The translations under genes and the position numbers were made by a program. Positions 36,801-47,276 of a DNA stretch of 64,000 nt are shown here, in pieces. Source of the stretch: Patagioenas fasciata (Eukaryota; Chordata; Aves; Columbiformes; Columbidae); contig NC_092541.1 in the NCBI RefSeq assembly GCF_037038585.1, forward strand, positions 7,426,945-7,490,944, in the 5' to 3' direction. Within the stretch, counting starts at the first letter, position 1; the number at the start of each line of letters is the position of its first letter. The notes under the pieces are model-generated. The model was given only the letters and a program-made list of their open reading frames with translations, ran no database searches and was not told where the DNA came from.

Positions 36801-39800
36801 ATGGGTCCTGGGGACAAGGGGGTCCCCCAGATGTCACAATGGGCCCTGGCGACAATGGGGTTGCCCAGGATGTCACAATGGACCCTGGGGACAAAGGGGG
36901 ATCCCCAGGATGTCACAATGGGCCCTGGGGACCAGGGGGGTCCTGCGATGTCACAATGGGCCCTGGGGAGAAAGGGGGTCCCCTGGATGTCACAATGGGC
37001 TCTGGGGACAAGGAGGGTCCCCAGGATGTCACAATGGGCCCTGGGGACAAACGGGGGTGTCGACGGTGTCAAAATGGGTCCTGGGGACAAAGGGCGTCCC
37101 CAGGATGTCACAATATGCCCTGGGGACAAAGGGGGTCCCCACGGTATCAGAATGGGCCCTGGGGACAAAGGGGGGTCCCCTGAATGTCACAATGGGCCCT
37201 GGGGACAATGGGGGTCCTGGGATGTCAAAATGAGCCCTGCGGACAAGGGTGGTACCCACAGTGTCACAATGGGCCCTGGGCACAAGGGGTGGTCCCCATA
37301 GTGTCACAATGGGTCCTGGGGACAAGTGGGGTCCCCAGGATGTCACAATAGGTCCTGGGGACAATGTGGGGTCCTGGGATGTCACAATGGGCCCCAGTGA
37401 CAAAGGGGGTCCCCTGAATGTCACAATGGGTCCTGGGTACAATGTGGGGTCCTGGGACGTCACAATGGGCCCTGGGGACAAGGAGGGATCCCCAGGATGT
37501 CACAATGGGCCCTGGGGACAATGGGGGGTCCTGGGACGTCACAATGGGCCCCAGTGACAAGGGGGGGTCCCCAGGATGTCACAATGGGCCCTGAGGACAA
37601 AGAGGGGTCCCCTGAATGTCACAATGGGCCCTGGGGACAAGGGCGTGCCGAGGATGTCACAATGGGCCCTGGGGACAATGGGGGGTCCTGGAATGTCACA
37701 ATGGGCACTGGGGACTATGGGGGTCCCCAGGATGTCACAATGGGCCTTGGGGACAATAGGAGGTTCTGGGATGTCACAATGGGCCCTGGGGACAATGGGG
37801 GGTGCCCAGGATGTGAAAATGAGTCCTGAGGACAAGGGGGGGTCCCCATGGTGTCACAATGGGTCCCCAGTGACAAGGAGGGGTCCCCATGGTGTCACAA
37901 TAGGCCCTGGGGACAAAGTGGGGTCCTAGAATGTCACAATGAGCCCTGGGGACAAAGGGGGGTCCTGGGATGTCACAATGGGCCCTGGGGACAAGAGGGG
38001 ATTCCTAGGATGTCACAATGGGCCCTGGGGACTAATGTGGTCCCCACGGTGTCACAATATGTCCTGGAGACAAAGAGGGGTCCCCAGGATGTCACAATGG
38101 GCCCTTGGGACAATGGGGTTCCTGGGATGTCACAATGGGTCCCCAGTGACAAAGGGGGTCCCCAGGATGTCACAATGGGCCCTGGGGACAATGTGGGGTC
38201 CTGGGACGTCACAATGGGCCCCAGTGACAAAGGGGGTCCCCAGGATGTCACAATGGGCCCTGGGGACAATCTGGGGTCCTGGGACGTCACAATGGGCCCT
38301 GGGGACAAGGAGGGATCCCCAGGATGTCAAAATGGGCCCTGGGGACAATGGGGGGTCCTGGGACGTCACAATGGGCCCTGGGGACAAGAGGGGGTCCCCA
38401 GGATGTCACAATGGGCCCTGGGGACAAAGAGGGGTCCCCTGAATGTCACAATGGGCCCTGGGGACAAGGGGGTGCCGAGGATGTCACAATGGGCCCTGGG
38501 GACAAGGGGGGGTCCCCAGGATGTCACAATGGGCCCTGGGTACAAAGAGGGGTCTCTAAAGTGTCACACTGGGCCCTGGGGACACAGAGGGGCCCTAGGA
38601 CGTCACAATCAGCCCTGGGGACAAGGGGGGGGTCCCCTGAAAGTCACAATGAGCCCTGGGAACAGAGGGGGTCCCCAGGACGTCACAATGGCCCCTAGGA
38701 ACAATGGGGGTCCCTTGAAGGTCACAATGGGCCCTGGGGACAATGGTGGGTGTCCTGAATGTCAAAATGGGCCCTGGGGACAAAGGGGGGGTCCGCAGGA
38801 TGTCACAATGGGCACTGTGGACAAAGGGGGAGTCCCCATGGTGTCACAATGGGCCCAAGTGACAAGGAGGGCACCCACGGTGCCACGATGGGTCCTGGGG
38901 ACAAGGGGGTCCCCCAGATGTCACAATGGGCCCTGGGGACATTGGGGTTGCCCAGGATGTCACAATGGGCCCTGGGGACAATGGTGGGTCGCCTGAATGT
39001 CAAAATGGGCCCTGGGGATAAAGGGGGGTAGCAGGATGTCACAATGGGCCCTGGGGACAAAGGGGGTCCCCTGGATGTCACAATGGGCTCTGGGGACAAG
39101 GGTGGTACCCACGGTGTCACAATGGGCCCTGGGAACAAGGCGGGGTGCCCATAGTGTCACAATGGGTCCTGGGGACAAGTGGGGTCCCCAGGATGTCACA
39201 ATGGGCCCTGAGGACAATGTGGGATCCTGGGATGTCACAATGGGCCCCAGTGACAAAGGGGGTGCCCTGAATGTCACAATGGGTCCTGAAGACAATGGGG
39301 GGTCCTGGGACGTCACAATGGGCCCTGGGGACAAGGAGGGATCCCCAGGATGTCACAATGGGCCCTGGGGACAAGGGGGGGTCCCCAGGATGTCACAATG
39401 TGCCCTGGGTACAAAGAGGCGTCCCCTGAATGTCGCAATGGGCCCTGGGGACAAGGGGGGGTCCTGGGATGTCACAATGGGCCCTGGGGCCAAACAGGGA
39501 TCCCCAGGATGTCACAATGGGCCCTGGGGACAATGGGGGGTCCTGGGACGTCACAATGGGCCCCAGTAATAAGGGGGTATCCCCAGGATGTCATAATGGG
39601 CCCTGGGGACCAGGGGGGTCCTTCGATGTCACAATGGGCCCTGGGGACAAAGGGGGGTCCTGGGATGTCTCAATGAGCCCTGCGGACAAGGGTGGTACCC
39701 ACGGTGTCACAATGGGCCCTGGGAACAAGGGGGGGACCCCATAGTGTCACAATGGGTCATGGGGACAATGTGGGGTCCTGGGATGTCACAATGGGCCCCA

Positions 39801-41692
39801 GTGACAAAGGGGCCCCCTGAATGTCACAATGGGTCCTGGGGAAAATGGGGGAGCCTGGGACGTCACAATGGGCCCTGGGGACAAGGAGGGATCCCCAGGA
39901 TGTCACAATGGGCCCTGGGGACAAAGAGGAGTCCCCTGAATGTCACAATGGACCCTGGGTACAATGGGGGATCCTGGGACGTCACAATGGGCCCCAGTGA
40001 CAAGGGGGGGTCCCCAGGATGTCACAATGTGCCCTGAGGACAAAGAGGCGTCCCCGGAATGTCACAATGGGCCCTGGGGACAAGGGGGTGCCCTGAATGT
40101 CGCAATGGGCCCTGGGGACAATGGGGGGTCCTAAGACGTCACAATGGGCCCTGGGGACAAGGAGGGATCCTGGGACGTCACAATGGGCCCCAGTGACAAG
40201 GGGGGGTCCCCAGGATGTCACAATGGGCCCTGGGGACAAAGAGGGGTCCCCTGAATGTCACAATGGGCCCTGGGGACAAGGGGGTGCAGTGGATGTCACA
40301 ATGGGCCCTGGGGACAATGGGGGGTGTCCAGGATGTGAGAATGAGTCCTGAGGACAAGGGGGGGTCCCCATGGTGTCACAATGGGTCCCCAGTGACAAGG
40401 AGGGGTCCCCATGGTGTCACAATAGGCCCTGGGGACAAAGTGGGGTCCAAGAATGTCACAATGGGCCCTGGGGACAAAAGGGGTTGCCATGGTGCCACAA
40501 TGGGCCCTGGGGTCAAAGGGGGGTCCTGGGATGTCACAATGGGCCCTGGGGACAAAGGGGGTGTCCCCATGGTGCCACAACGGGCCCTGGGAGCAAGGGG
40601 GTGGCCAGGATGTCACAATGGGTCCTGGGGAAAATGGGGGATGCCCAGGATGTCACAATGGACCCTGAGGACAAGCGGGGGTCTCCATGGTGTCACAATG
40701 GGCCCCAGTGACAAAGGGGGTCCCCTGAATGTCACAATAGGTCCTGGGGACAATGGGGGGTCCTGGGACGTCACAATGGGCCCTGGGGACAAGGAGGGAT
40801 CCCCAGGATGTCAGAATGGGCCCTGGGGACAATGGGGGGTCCTGGGACGTCACAATGGGCCCTGGGAAGAAAGGGGGGTCCCCAGGATGTCACAATGGGC
40901 CCTGGGGACAAGGGGGTGCTGAGGATGTCACAATGGGCTCTGGGGACAATGGGGGGTCCTGGGCTGTCACAATGGACCCTGAGGACAAGGGGGGTCCCCA
41001 GGATGTCACAATGGGCCCTGGGGACAAAGGGGGTCCCCACGGTATCAGAATGGGCCCTGGGGACAAGGGGGGTCCCCTGAATGTCACAATGGGCCCTGGG
41101 GACAATGGGGGGTCCTGGGACCGCACAATGGGCCCTGAGGACAATGGTGGGTCCCCTGAATGTCAAAATGGGCCCTGGGGACAAAGGGGGGTCCGCAGGA
41201 TGTCACAATGGGCTCTGGGGACAAAGGGGGGGTCCCCAGGATGTCACAATGGGCCCTGGGGACAATGTGGGGTCCTGGGATTTCACAATGGGCCCCAGTG
41301 ACAAAGGGGGTCCCCTGAATGTCACAATGGGTCCTGGGGACAATGGCGGGTCCTGGGACGTCACAATGGGCCCTGGGGACAAGTGGGGGTCCCCAGGATG
41401 TCACAATGGGCCCTGGGGACAAAGAGGGGTCCCCTGAATGTCACAATGGGCCCTGGGGACAGGGGGGTGCAGTGGATGTCACAATGGGCCCTGGGGACAA
41501 CGGGGGGTCCTGGGACGTCACAATGGGCCCCAGTGACAAGGGGCGGTCCCCAGGATGTCACAATGGGCCCTGGGGACAAAGAGGAGTCCCCTGAATGTCA
41601 CAATGGGCCCTGGGGACAATGGGGGTCCCCAGGATGTCACAATGGGCCCTGGGGACAATAGGAGGTTCTGGGATGTCACAATGGGCCCTTGG

Positions 41693-42510
41693 GGTTTAGA
41701 AGTCAGGTCTAAGAGTGCAGCGTTTGGGGTGCAGGGGCTTGGGGGGAAATTTAAGGTTGCAGAGTGTGGGGTGCACAGGACTGGGGCACAGGATTTGGGG
41801 GTGCGGGGTTTCAGGGTTCAGGATTTGGAGGTGTGGAGTTTTGGGGTGCAGGGGTTGGGAGTGCAGGGTGGTGGGGGTGAGAGATTTGGGTGCAGGATTT
41901 GGGGGTGCAGAGTCTTGGGAGGCAAGGATCCGGGTCTTCAGGATTTGGGGGTTCAGTGTTTAGGGCAGCACAATCTTGGGGTGCAGGGGTTTGCAGTGAA
42001 AGGTTTGGCAGGCAGGATTTGGGGTGCAGGATTCTGGGGTGCTGGGTTTGGGGTACAGGATTTGGTGTTGCAGGTATGGGGTTGAAGGGCTTGGGTTGCC
42101 AGGCCTTTGAGGTGCAGGATTTGGAGGTGCAGGGTTTGGGAGGGAATTCTTTGGGGTGCAGGGTTTGGGGGCAGGTTTAGGGGTGGAGGGTATAGGACGG
42201 AAAGATTTGGGAATGCAGGGTTTGGGGTGCAGGTTTCGGGGTTCAGGAAGGTAGGGAGGGCAGGATTAGGGGGTGCAAGGTTTCAGTTGTAGGGTTTAGG
42301 GGTGCAGAGTTTGGTAGGGCCGAATTTGGGGGTGCAGGATCTGGGGTGCAGGGTTTGGGAAGACAGGATCGGGGGTGGAGGATTTGGGGGTGCAGGATTG
42401 AGGGGCAGGGTTTTGGTGCAGGGCTTGGGGTCAGGATCTGGGGTGCAGGTTTGGGAAGAGTATTTTGGGGTGCAGGATTTTGGGTGCCGTGTCTGCGGGG
42501 CAGGTTTGGG
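41693..42510 (+). repeat. Degenerate 15-bp G-rich repeat (GGGTGCAGGATTTGG type)
   Basis: About 50 imperfect repeats of GGGGTGCAGGATTTG/GGTTTGG. Composition and unit are unrelated to the 39-bp minisatellite that ends immediately upstream. It lies in the presumed first intron of the minus-strand gene whose exon is at 42750-42780. Confidence 0.85.
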
Positions 42511-42743
42511 GTGATCACTGCTGATCCGCACACACTCTCTCTCTCTGTCCCCATTGTCCCCAATGCCCCCTTACCTGTCTCACCTCCCTCTCCAGCTCCG
42601 CTCCTGCAACGGCTCCTCCTCTGCATTCATTAACAATTAACACCCTCAGCAGCGCTAATTAACACCCCCCCCACCCCCCCGTATCCCCGCTGCCCCCTAA
42701 TTACCCCCTAATTCGCGCTAATCACCCCTAATTCCCCCTCATT
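42511..42743. other. Short non-repetitive intronic sequence
   Basis: Contains a (CT)n run at 42533-42546 and TTAATTAACAC/CTAATTA motifs near 42630-42740. No frame with coding character was found. Confidence 0.5.
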
Positions 42744-42749
42744 ACTCAC

Positions 42750-42780
42750 CCAGCAGCCCCTCGATGTCCGGAGCCGCCAT
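42750..42780 (-). CDS. First coding exon of an unidentified gene (CpG-island start)
   Basis: On the minus strand an ATG in strong context (GCAAGATGGCGGC, also a YY1-type motif) opens a frame reading MAAPDIEGLL. It meets a consensus splice donor, GTGAGT, at 42749-42744, leaving a 31-nt coding part in phase 1. AAGATGGCGGC at a start codon is common in housekeeping genes. The surrounding DNA is CpG-rich to the right (the presumed promoter side). Further exons would lie to the left, but only the 15-bp repeat and then the minisatellite are visible there, so the intron would be very large or the remaining exons are outside the window. I do not recognise the product from ten residues. The long open frame that continues through this exon is not meaningful. 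Confidence 0.5.
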
Positions 42781-43015
42781 CTTGCCCCGCCGGGAGGGCC
42801 ACAAACCACCTCAAAATTGACCCAAAATAGCGCTTTTTCAACCCAAAACCCTCCCGCTGAGGCTCCCCGAGCTGTGTCCCCAAAGCCCCCGCTGTTGTCA
42901 CCTCGGGAAAAGTGCGAAAAAAGCGGCCCCGGGGGTCCCCGCGCTTCGCTTCGCGCTCTGAGGGAAAGCGCGGGAAAACGAGCGGAGACGGAAAGAGCCG
43001 AGCGGAGCCGAATGG
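42781..43015 (-). promoter_or_regulatory. 5' UTR and proximal CpG island of the minus-strand exon
   Basis: CpG-dense sequence directly upstream (right) of the ATG at 42780, with GCGC-rich stretches near 42938-42990. No TATA box was found. A dispersed start site is the likely mode. Confidence 0.45.
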
Positions 43016-43170
43016 GCCCGAGCGGAGCCGAATGGGCCCGAGCGGAGCCGAACGGCGCACGAGCGGAGCCGAACGGCGCCCGAGCGGAGCCGAACGGCGC
43101 CCGAGCGGAGCCGAGCGGCGCCCGAGCGGAGCCGAGCGGCGCCCGAGCGGAGCCGAGCGGCGCCCGAGTC
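43016..43170 (+). repeat. 21-bp GC-rich tandem repeat (GAGCGGAGCCGAACGGCGCCC)
   Basis: About seven units of a 21-bp repeat with very high CpG content, located in the CpG island. Because the period is divisible by three, all frames stay open. Confidence 0.85.
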
Positions 43171-43610
43171 CCGGCCGGGGCCGAACGCACCCGAAGGGAC
43201 CCGAAGTCTTCCCGAAGGGGTCCGAGTGGAGCCGAACGCACCCGAACGCACCCGAAGGGGCCGAACGCACCCGAAGGGACCCGAAGTCTTCCCGAAGGGG
43301 TCCGAGTGGAGCCGAACGCACCCGAAGGGACCCGAACCCACCCGAAGGGGCCCGAGTGGAGCCGAACAAACCCGAAGGGACCCGAACCCACCCGAAGGGA
43401 CCCGAACCCACCCGAAGGGACCCGAACGCACCCGAAGGGACCCGAACGCACCCGAAGGGGTCCGAGTGGAGCCGAACGCACCCGAAGGGACCCGAACGCA
43501 CCCGAAGGGACCCGAAGTCTCCCCGAAGGGGCCCGAACCCACCCGAAGGGGCCCGAAGTCTCCCCGAAGGGACCCGAAGTCTCCCCGAAGGGACCCGAAC
43601 CCACCCGAAA
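43171..43610 (+). repeat. 10-bp tandem repeat (CCCGAAGGGA / CCCGAACGCA)
   Basis: More than 40 decamers in regular register, each with one CpG. The array continues after the promoter core at 43870-44140 with the same decamers. Open frames across it (up to 530 codons) are artefacts of the repeat. Confidence 0.92.
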
Positions 43611-43639
43611 GTGCCCCAAAAGGCGCCAAACTCCCAAAT

Positions 43640-43869
43640 CCCCCCCTTTTTACCCCAAAACCCGTGTTCCGCTCCCCCCCCGGCCCCTCCTCTTCCTCCC
43701 CCCGCCCCCTTTCTTCCCCTTTTCCCGCCTCACGATCGTTTCCCGCCGCGGCGGTGGCTGCGAGCGAGGCCACGCCCCCTTCCTCAGGCGGCGGCCAATG
43801 GGAAGCGGGGGGGGTGCGTGGCCACGCCCACTGTGCGTGGCGTGCGCGGAGGCGGCTCCGAGAGGAGCC
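43640..43869. promoter_or_regulatory. Promoter core with two E2F sites, GC boxes and CCAAT
   Basis: A non-repetitive island inside the decamer array. It has two perfect TTTCCCGCC E2F motifs (43721-43729 and 43739-43747), CCACGCCC boxes (about 43770 and 43824) and a CCAAT box in GGCCAATGG (43795-43799). The set is typical of cell-cycle-linked, possibly bidirectional promoters. It may serve the minus-strand exon at 42780, a plus-strand gene, or both. Confidence 0.6.
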
Positions 43870-44145
43870 GAAGATACACGAAGGGAGCCGAAGGGACCCG
43901 AGGGGACCCGAAGGGACCCGAACGCACCCGAAGGGACCCGAACGCACCCGAAGGGACCCGAGTGGGGCCCGAACGCACCCGAGGGGACCCGAAGGCACCC
44001 GAAGGGACCCGAACGCACCCGAAGGGACCCGAACGCACCCGAAGGGACCCGAGTGGGACCCGAACACACCCGAAGGGACCCGAAGGGACCCGAGTGGGGC
44101 CCGCACTCACCCGAAGGGACCCGAAGGGACCCGAACACACTTAGG
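43870..44145 (+). repeat. 10-bp tandem repeat, second block
   Basis: Same CCCGAAGGGA/CCCGAACGCA decamers as at 43171-43610, continuing downstream of the promoter core. They interrupt neither E2F site. Confidence 0.9.
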
Positions 44146-44224
44146 GGGCTCCATGAGTCACTTATGGGTCACTATGGGGCACTCCTGGGTCCCTAAGGGG
44201 GAAATTATGGGGGTCTATGGGGAG

Positions 44225-44362
44225 TTCAGGAGGGACCCAGGAGTACCCCAAGGGACCCAGGAGTGCCCCAAAGGACCCAGGAGTTCAGGAGGGACCCAGG
44301 AGTGCCCCAAAGGACCCAGGAGTTCAGGAGGGACCCAGGAGTGCCCCAAAGGCCCCAGGAGT
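44225..44362 (+). repeat. Tandem repeat of CCCCAAAGGACCCAGGAGTT type, about 3 units of 39 bp
   Basis: Three and a half units alternate CCCAGGAGTGCCCCAAAGGA with CCCAGGAGTTCAGGAGGGA. The period is 39 bp but the sequence is unrelated to the main minisatellite. Confidence 0.8.
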
Positions 44363-44366
44363 ACCC

Positions 44367-44422
44367 AAATGTGTTGTGTTTTGTTTTTTCTCTCTTGTTT
44401 ATGTCCTCTTTTACCTGAAATG
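44367..44422 (-). repeat. Dispersed element, part beta (inverted copy)
   Basis: The reverse complement of this stretch nearly matches 50488-50548. The shared sequence runs from CATTTCAGGTAAAAGAGGAC through AACAAGAGAGAAAAAACAAA to ACACAACACA. The reading matches in both copies except for a few substitutions. Confidence 0.85.
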
Positions 44423-45182
44423 GGACAATGGGGGCAATGGGGGGCAATGGGGTCAATGGGGGGCAATGGGGTCAGTGGGGGGCAATGGGGTCAGTGGGGG
44501 GCAATGGGGGACAATGGGGGACAATGGGGGCAGTGGGTACAATGGGGGCAATGGGGGGCAATGGGGGCAGTGGGGGGCAATGGGGGGCAATGGGACAATG
44601 GGGGGCAATGGGGTCAATGGGGGCAATGGGAGTCAATGCGGTCAATGGGTCAATGGGTCAATGGGGTCAATGGGGTCAATGGGAGTCAATGGGGGGCAAT
44701 GGGGATCAATGGGTCAACGGGGTCAATGGGGGTCAATGGGGGTCAATGGGTCAATGGGGGCAATGGGGGCAATGGGGATCAATGGGGGGCAATGGGGGGC
44801 AATGGGGATCAATGGTGATCAATGGGGGGCAATGGGGGTCAATGGGGGGTCAATGAAGTCAATGACTCAATGACTCAATGGGGGTCAATGGGGATCAATG
44901 GGTCAATGGGGTCAGTGGGGTCAATGGGTCAATGGGAGTCAATGGGGTCAATGGGGGTCAATGGGGATCAATGGGTCAATGGGGATCAATGGGGTCAATG
45001 GGTCAATGGGGTCAATGGGGATCAATGGGTCAATGGGTCAATGGGGATCAATGGGGGGCAATGGGGATCAATGGGTCAATGGGGTCAATGGGGGTCAATC
45101 GGTCAATGGGGCTCAATGGGGGTCAATGGGGTCAGTCAATGGGGTCAATGGGGTCAATGGGAGTCAATGGGGTCAATGGGTC
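44423..45182 (+). repeat. 9-10-bp array of GGGGTCAAT / GGGGGCAAT
   Basis: About 80 short units. Left units are mostly GGGGGCAAT and right units GGGGTCAAT, GGGATCAAT or GGGTCAAT. It lies exactly between the two halves of the dispersed element. Confidence 0.93.
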
Positions 45183-45227
45183 CCAGGGTCGCATTCCCGC
45201 TGTCCCTGTCCCCGCTGTCCCAGGGCT

Positions 45228-45323
45228 CAGTGCTCACTCCTCATTGGTTCCTGGCCTTTTGCATTCATTAATATTCGGTTAATTATTCGTTAAGGTTTTC
45301 TTGCCATAGTTGAGCCCAGCAGG
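45228..45323 (-). repeat. Dispersed element, part alpha (inverted copy)
   Basis: The reverse complement matches 49850-49952 over about 100 bp, including CAACTATGGCAAGAAAAC, an AATAATTAAC-like AT core and GCAAAAGGCCAG. Together with part beta it keeps the same order as the copy at 49.85-50.55 kb. Confidence 0.8.
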
Positions 45324-45349
45324 AACCCCCGGGGTCCTAAAACCCTCCC

Positions 45350-46540
45350 TCTCTATGGGTCCCTATGGGGCTCTATGGGTCCCTATGGAGCTCTATGGGT
45401 CCCTATGGAGCTCTCTAGGTCCCTATGGGGTTCCATGGGGCTCTGTGGTTTCCTATGGGCCTCTATGGGGCTCTATGGGTCCCTATGGGTCCTTATGGGT
45501 CTTAATGGGTCTCTATGGGGCTCCTTGGGTCTCTATGGGTCCCTATGGGTCTCTATGGGTCCCTATGGGTCTCTATGGGTCTCTACAGGCTCTATGGGTC
45601 CCTATGGGGCTCCTTGATGCTCTATGGGTCTCTATGGAACCCCCAGGGTCCTAAAACCCTCCCTCTCTATGGGTCCCTTTGGGTCTCTATGGGTCCCTAT
45701 GGGTCTCTATGGGGTTCCATGGGGCTCTGTGGCTCCCTATGGGCCTCTATGGTCTCTATGGGTCCCTATGGGGTCCTACGGAGCTCTATGGGTCCCTATG
45801 GGTCTCTACAGGCTCTACGATCCCTATGGGTCTCTATGGGGTTCCATGGGGCTCTGTGGCTCCCTATGGGCCTCTATGGTCTCTATGGGTCCCTATGGGG
45901 TCCTACGGAGCTCTATGTGTCCCTATGGGTCTCTACAGGCTCTACGGTCCCTATGGGTCTCTATGGGGTTCCATGGGGCTCTGTGGCTCCCTATGGGCCT
46001 CTATGGTCTCTATGTGTCCCTCTGGGGTCCTATGGAGCTCTATGGGTCCCTATGGGTCTCTACAGGCTCTACGGTCCCTATGGGTCCCTATGGGTCTCTA
46101 TGGGTCCCTATGGGTCCCTTTGGGTCTCTATGGGTCCCTATGGGGTTCCATGGGGCTCTGTGGCTCCCTATGGGCCTCTATGGTCTCTATGGGTCCCTAT
46201 GGGGTCCTATGGAGCTCTATGGGTCCCTATGGGTCTCTACAGGCTCTACGGTCCCTATGGGTCCCTATGGGTCTCTATGGTCTCTATGGGTCCCTATGGG
46301 TCCCTTTGGGTCTCTATGGGTCCCTATGGGGTTCCATGGGGCTCTGCGGCTCCCTATGGGCCTCTATGGTCTCTATGGGTCCCTATGGGGTCCTATGGAG
46401 CTCTATGGGTCTCTATGGGTCCCTATGGGTCTCTACAGGCTTTACGGTCCCTATGGGTCTCTATGGGGTTCCATGGGGCTCTGTGGCTCCCTATGGGCCT
46501 CTATGGTCTCTATGGGTCCCTATGGGGTCCTATGGAGGTG
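45350..46540 (+). repeat. 9-10-bp array of CTCTATGGGTCCCTATGGG with 127-186-bp higher-order units
   Basis: Short CTATGGG(T/G)-based units form a higher-order pattern marked by TTCCATGGGGCTCTGTGG at 45715, 45842, 45969, 46146, 46332 and 46469. The first two intervals are both 127 bp and later ones are expanded. Long frames (up to 535 codons) are repeat artefacts. Confidence 0.92.
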
Positions 46541-46547
46541 GGTGCTT

Positions 46548-46612
46548 TTTTCCAACCAAAGTGATTAATGAGTTTTTAGGGTTTATCCCAAATGATGGGA
46601 ACCCCCGGTTCC
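46548..46612 (+). repeat. Left copy of a short inverted repeat flanking the polypyrimidine tract
   Basis: TTTTCCAACCAAA...TTTAGGGTTTATCCCAAATGATGGGAACCCC-type sequence that reappears inverted at about 47990-48048. The pair brackets the polypyrimidine tract and the acidic exon. Confidence 0.85.
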
Positions 46613-47276
46613 TTCCTTCCTTCCTTCCTTCCTTCCTTCCTTCCTTCCTTCCTTCCTTCCCTCCTTCCTTCCCTCCTTCCTTCCTTCCTTCCTTCCCTCC
46701 TTCCTTCCCTCCTTCCCTCCTTCCTTCCCTCCTTCCCTCCTTCCTTCCTTCCCTCCTTCCTTCCTTCCCTCCTTCCTTCCCTCCTTCCCTCCTTCCTTCC
46801 CTCCTTCCTTCCCTCCTTCCTTCCCTCCTTCCCTCCTTCCTTCCCTCCTTCCTTCCCTCCTTCCTTCCCTCCTTCCCTCCTTCCTTCCCTCCTTCCTTCC
46901 CTCCTTCCCTCCTTCCTTCCCTCCTTCCTTCCTTCCCTCCTTCCTTCCCTCCTTCCTTCCCTCCTTCCTTCCTTCCCTCCTTCCTTCCCTCCTTCCTTCC
47001 TTCCCTCCTTCCTTCCCTCCTTCCTTCCCTCCTTCCTTCCTTCCTTCCTTCCCTCCTTCCTTCCTTCCTTCCTTCCCTCCTTCCTTCCCTCCTTCCTTCC
47101 CTCCTTCCTTCCTTCCTTCCTTCCTTCCTTCCTTCCTTCCTTCCTTCCTTCCTTCCTTCCCTCCTTCCTTCCCTCCCTCCTTCCTTCCCTCCTTCCCTCC
47201 TTCCTTCCCTCCTTCCTTCCTTCCTTCCCTCCTTCCCTCCTTCCTTCCCTCCTTCCCTCCTTCCTTCCCTCCTTGC
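46612..47276 (+). repeat. Polypyrimidine microsatellite (TTCC and CCTTCCTT variants), about 665 bp
   Basis: Pure C/T tract of TTCC and TCCC tetramers in irregular mixtures, with no purine until about 47275. Mirror-symmetric homopurine-homopyrimidine DNA of this kind is known to form triplex (H-DNA). Confidence 0.97.

Larger units (their letters stand above)
10473..41692 (+). repeat. Main 39-bp minisatellite array, about 31 kb
   Basis: Roughly 800 tandem units (length divided by 39) with the core GTCACAATGGGCCCTGGGGA, all in one orientation. Units differ in a set of recurring variant positions: GATGTCAC or GACGTCAC, AAAGGGGG or AATGGGGG, TCCCCAGG or TCCTGGGA. Variants are arranged in blocks that recur, so the array is hierarchically organised. 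Each unit has G-runs on the + strand, GGGCCC, and an ACAATGG motif. The array ends at about 41692 in a 15-bp repeat. It carries no interruption by other sequence from 10.47 to 41.69 kb. The open frames, up to about 426 codons, encode 13-residue repeats in all three + frames and are not supported as genes. Confidence 0.97.

Noticed and set aside
10473-41692. Many long open frames (up to 426 codons) with 13-residue repeats such as MSQWALGTKGVPR or DVTMGPGDKGGPQ
   Set aside because: The 39-bp unit has no stop in five of six frames, so the frames arise automatically. They overlap on both strands, start and stop at unit variants, and lack splice or promoter context.
10473-41692. CRISPR-like array, because of regular repeats
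   Set aside because: There are no unique spacers. The repeats are head-to-tail and the surrounding genome is vertebrate.
42708-44818. Large Pro/Arg/Glu-rich frames (up to 530 codons) on both strands
   Set aside because: They are translations of decamer and 21-mer repeats. Only the 31-nt exon at 42750-42780 has start and splice context.
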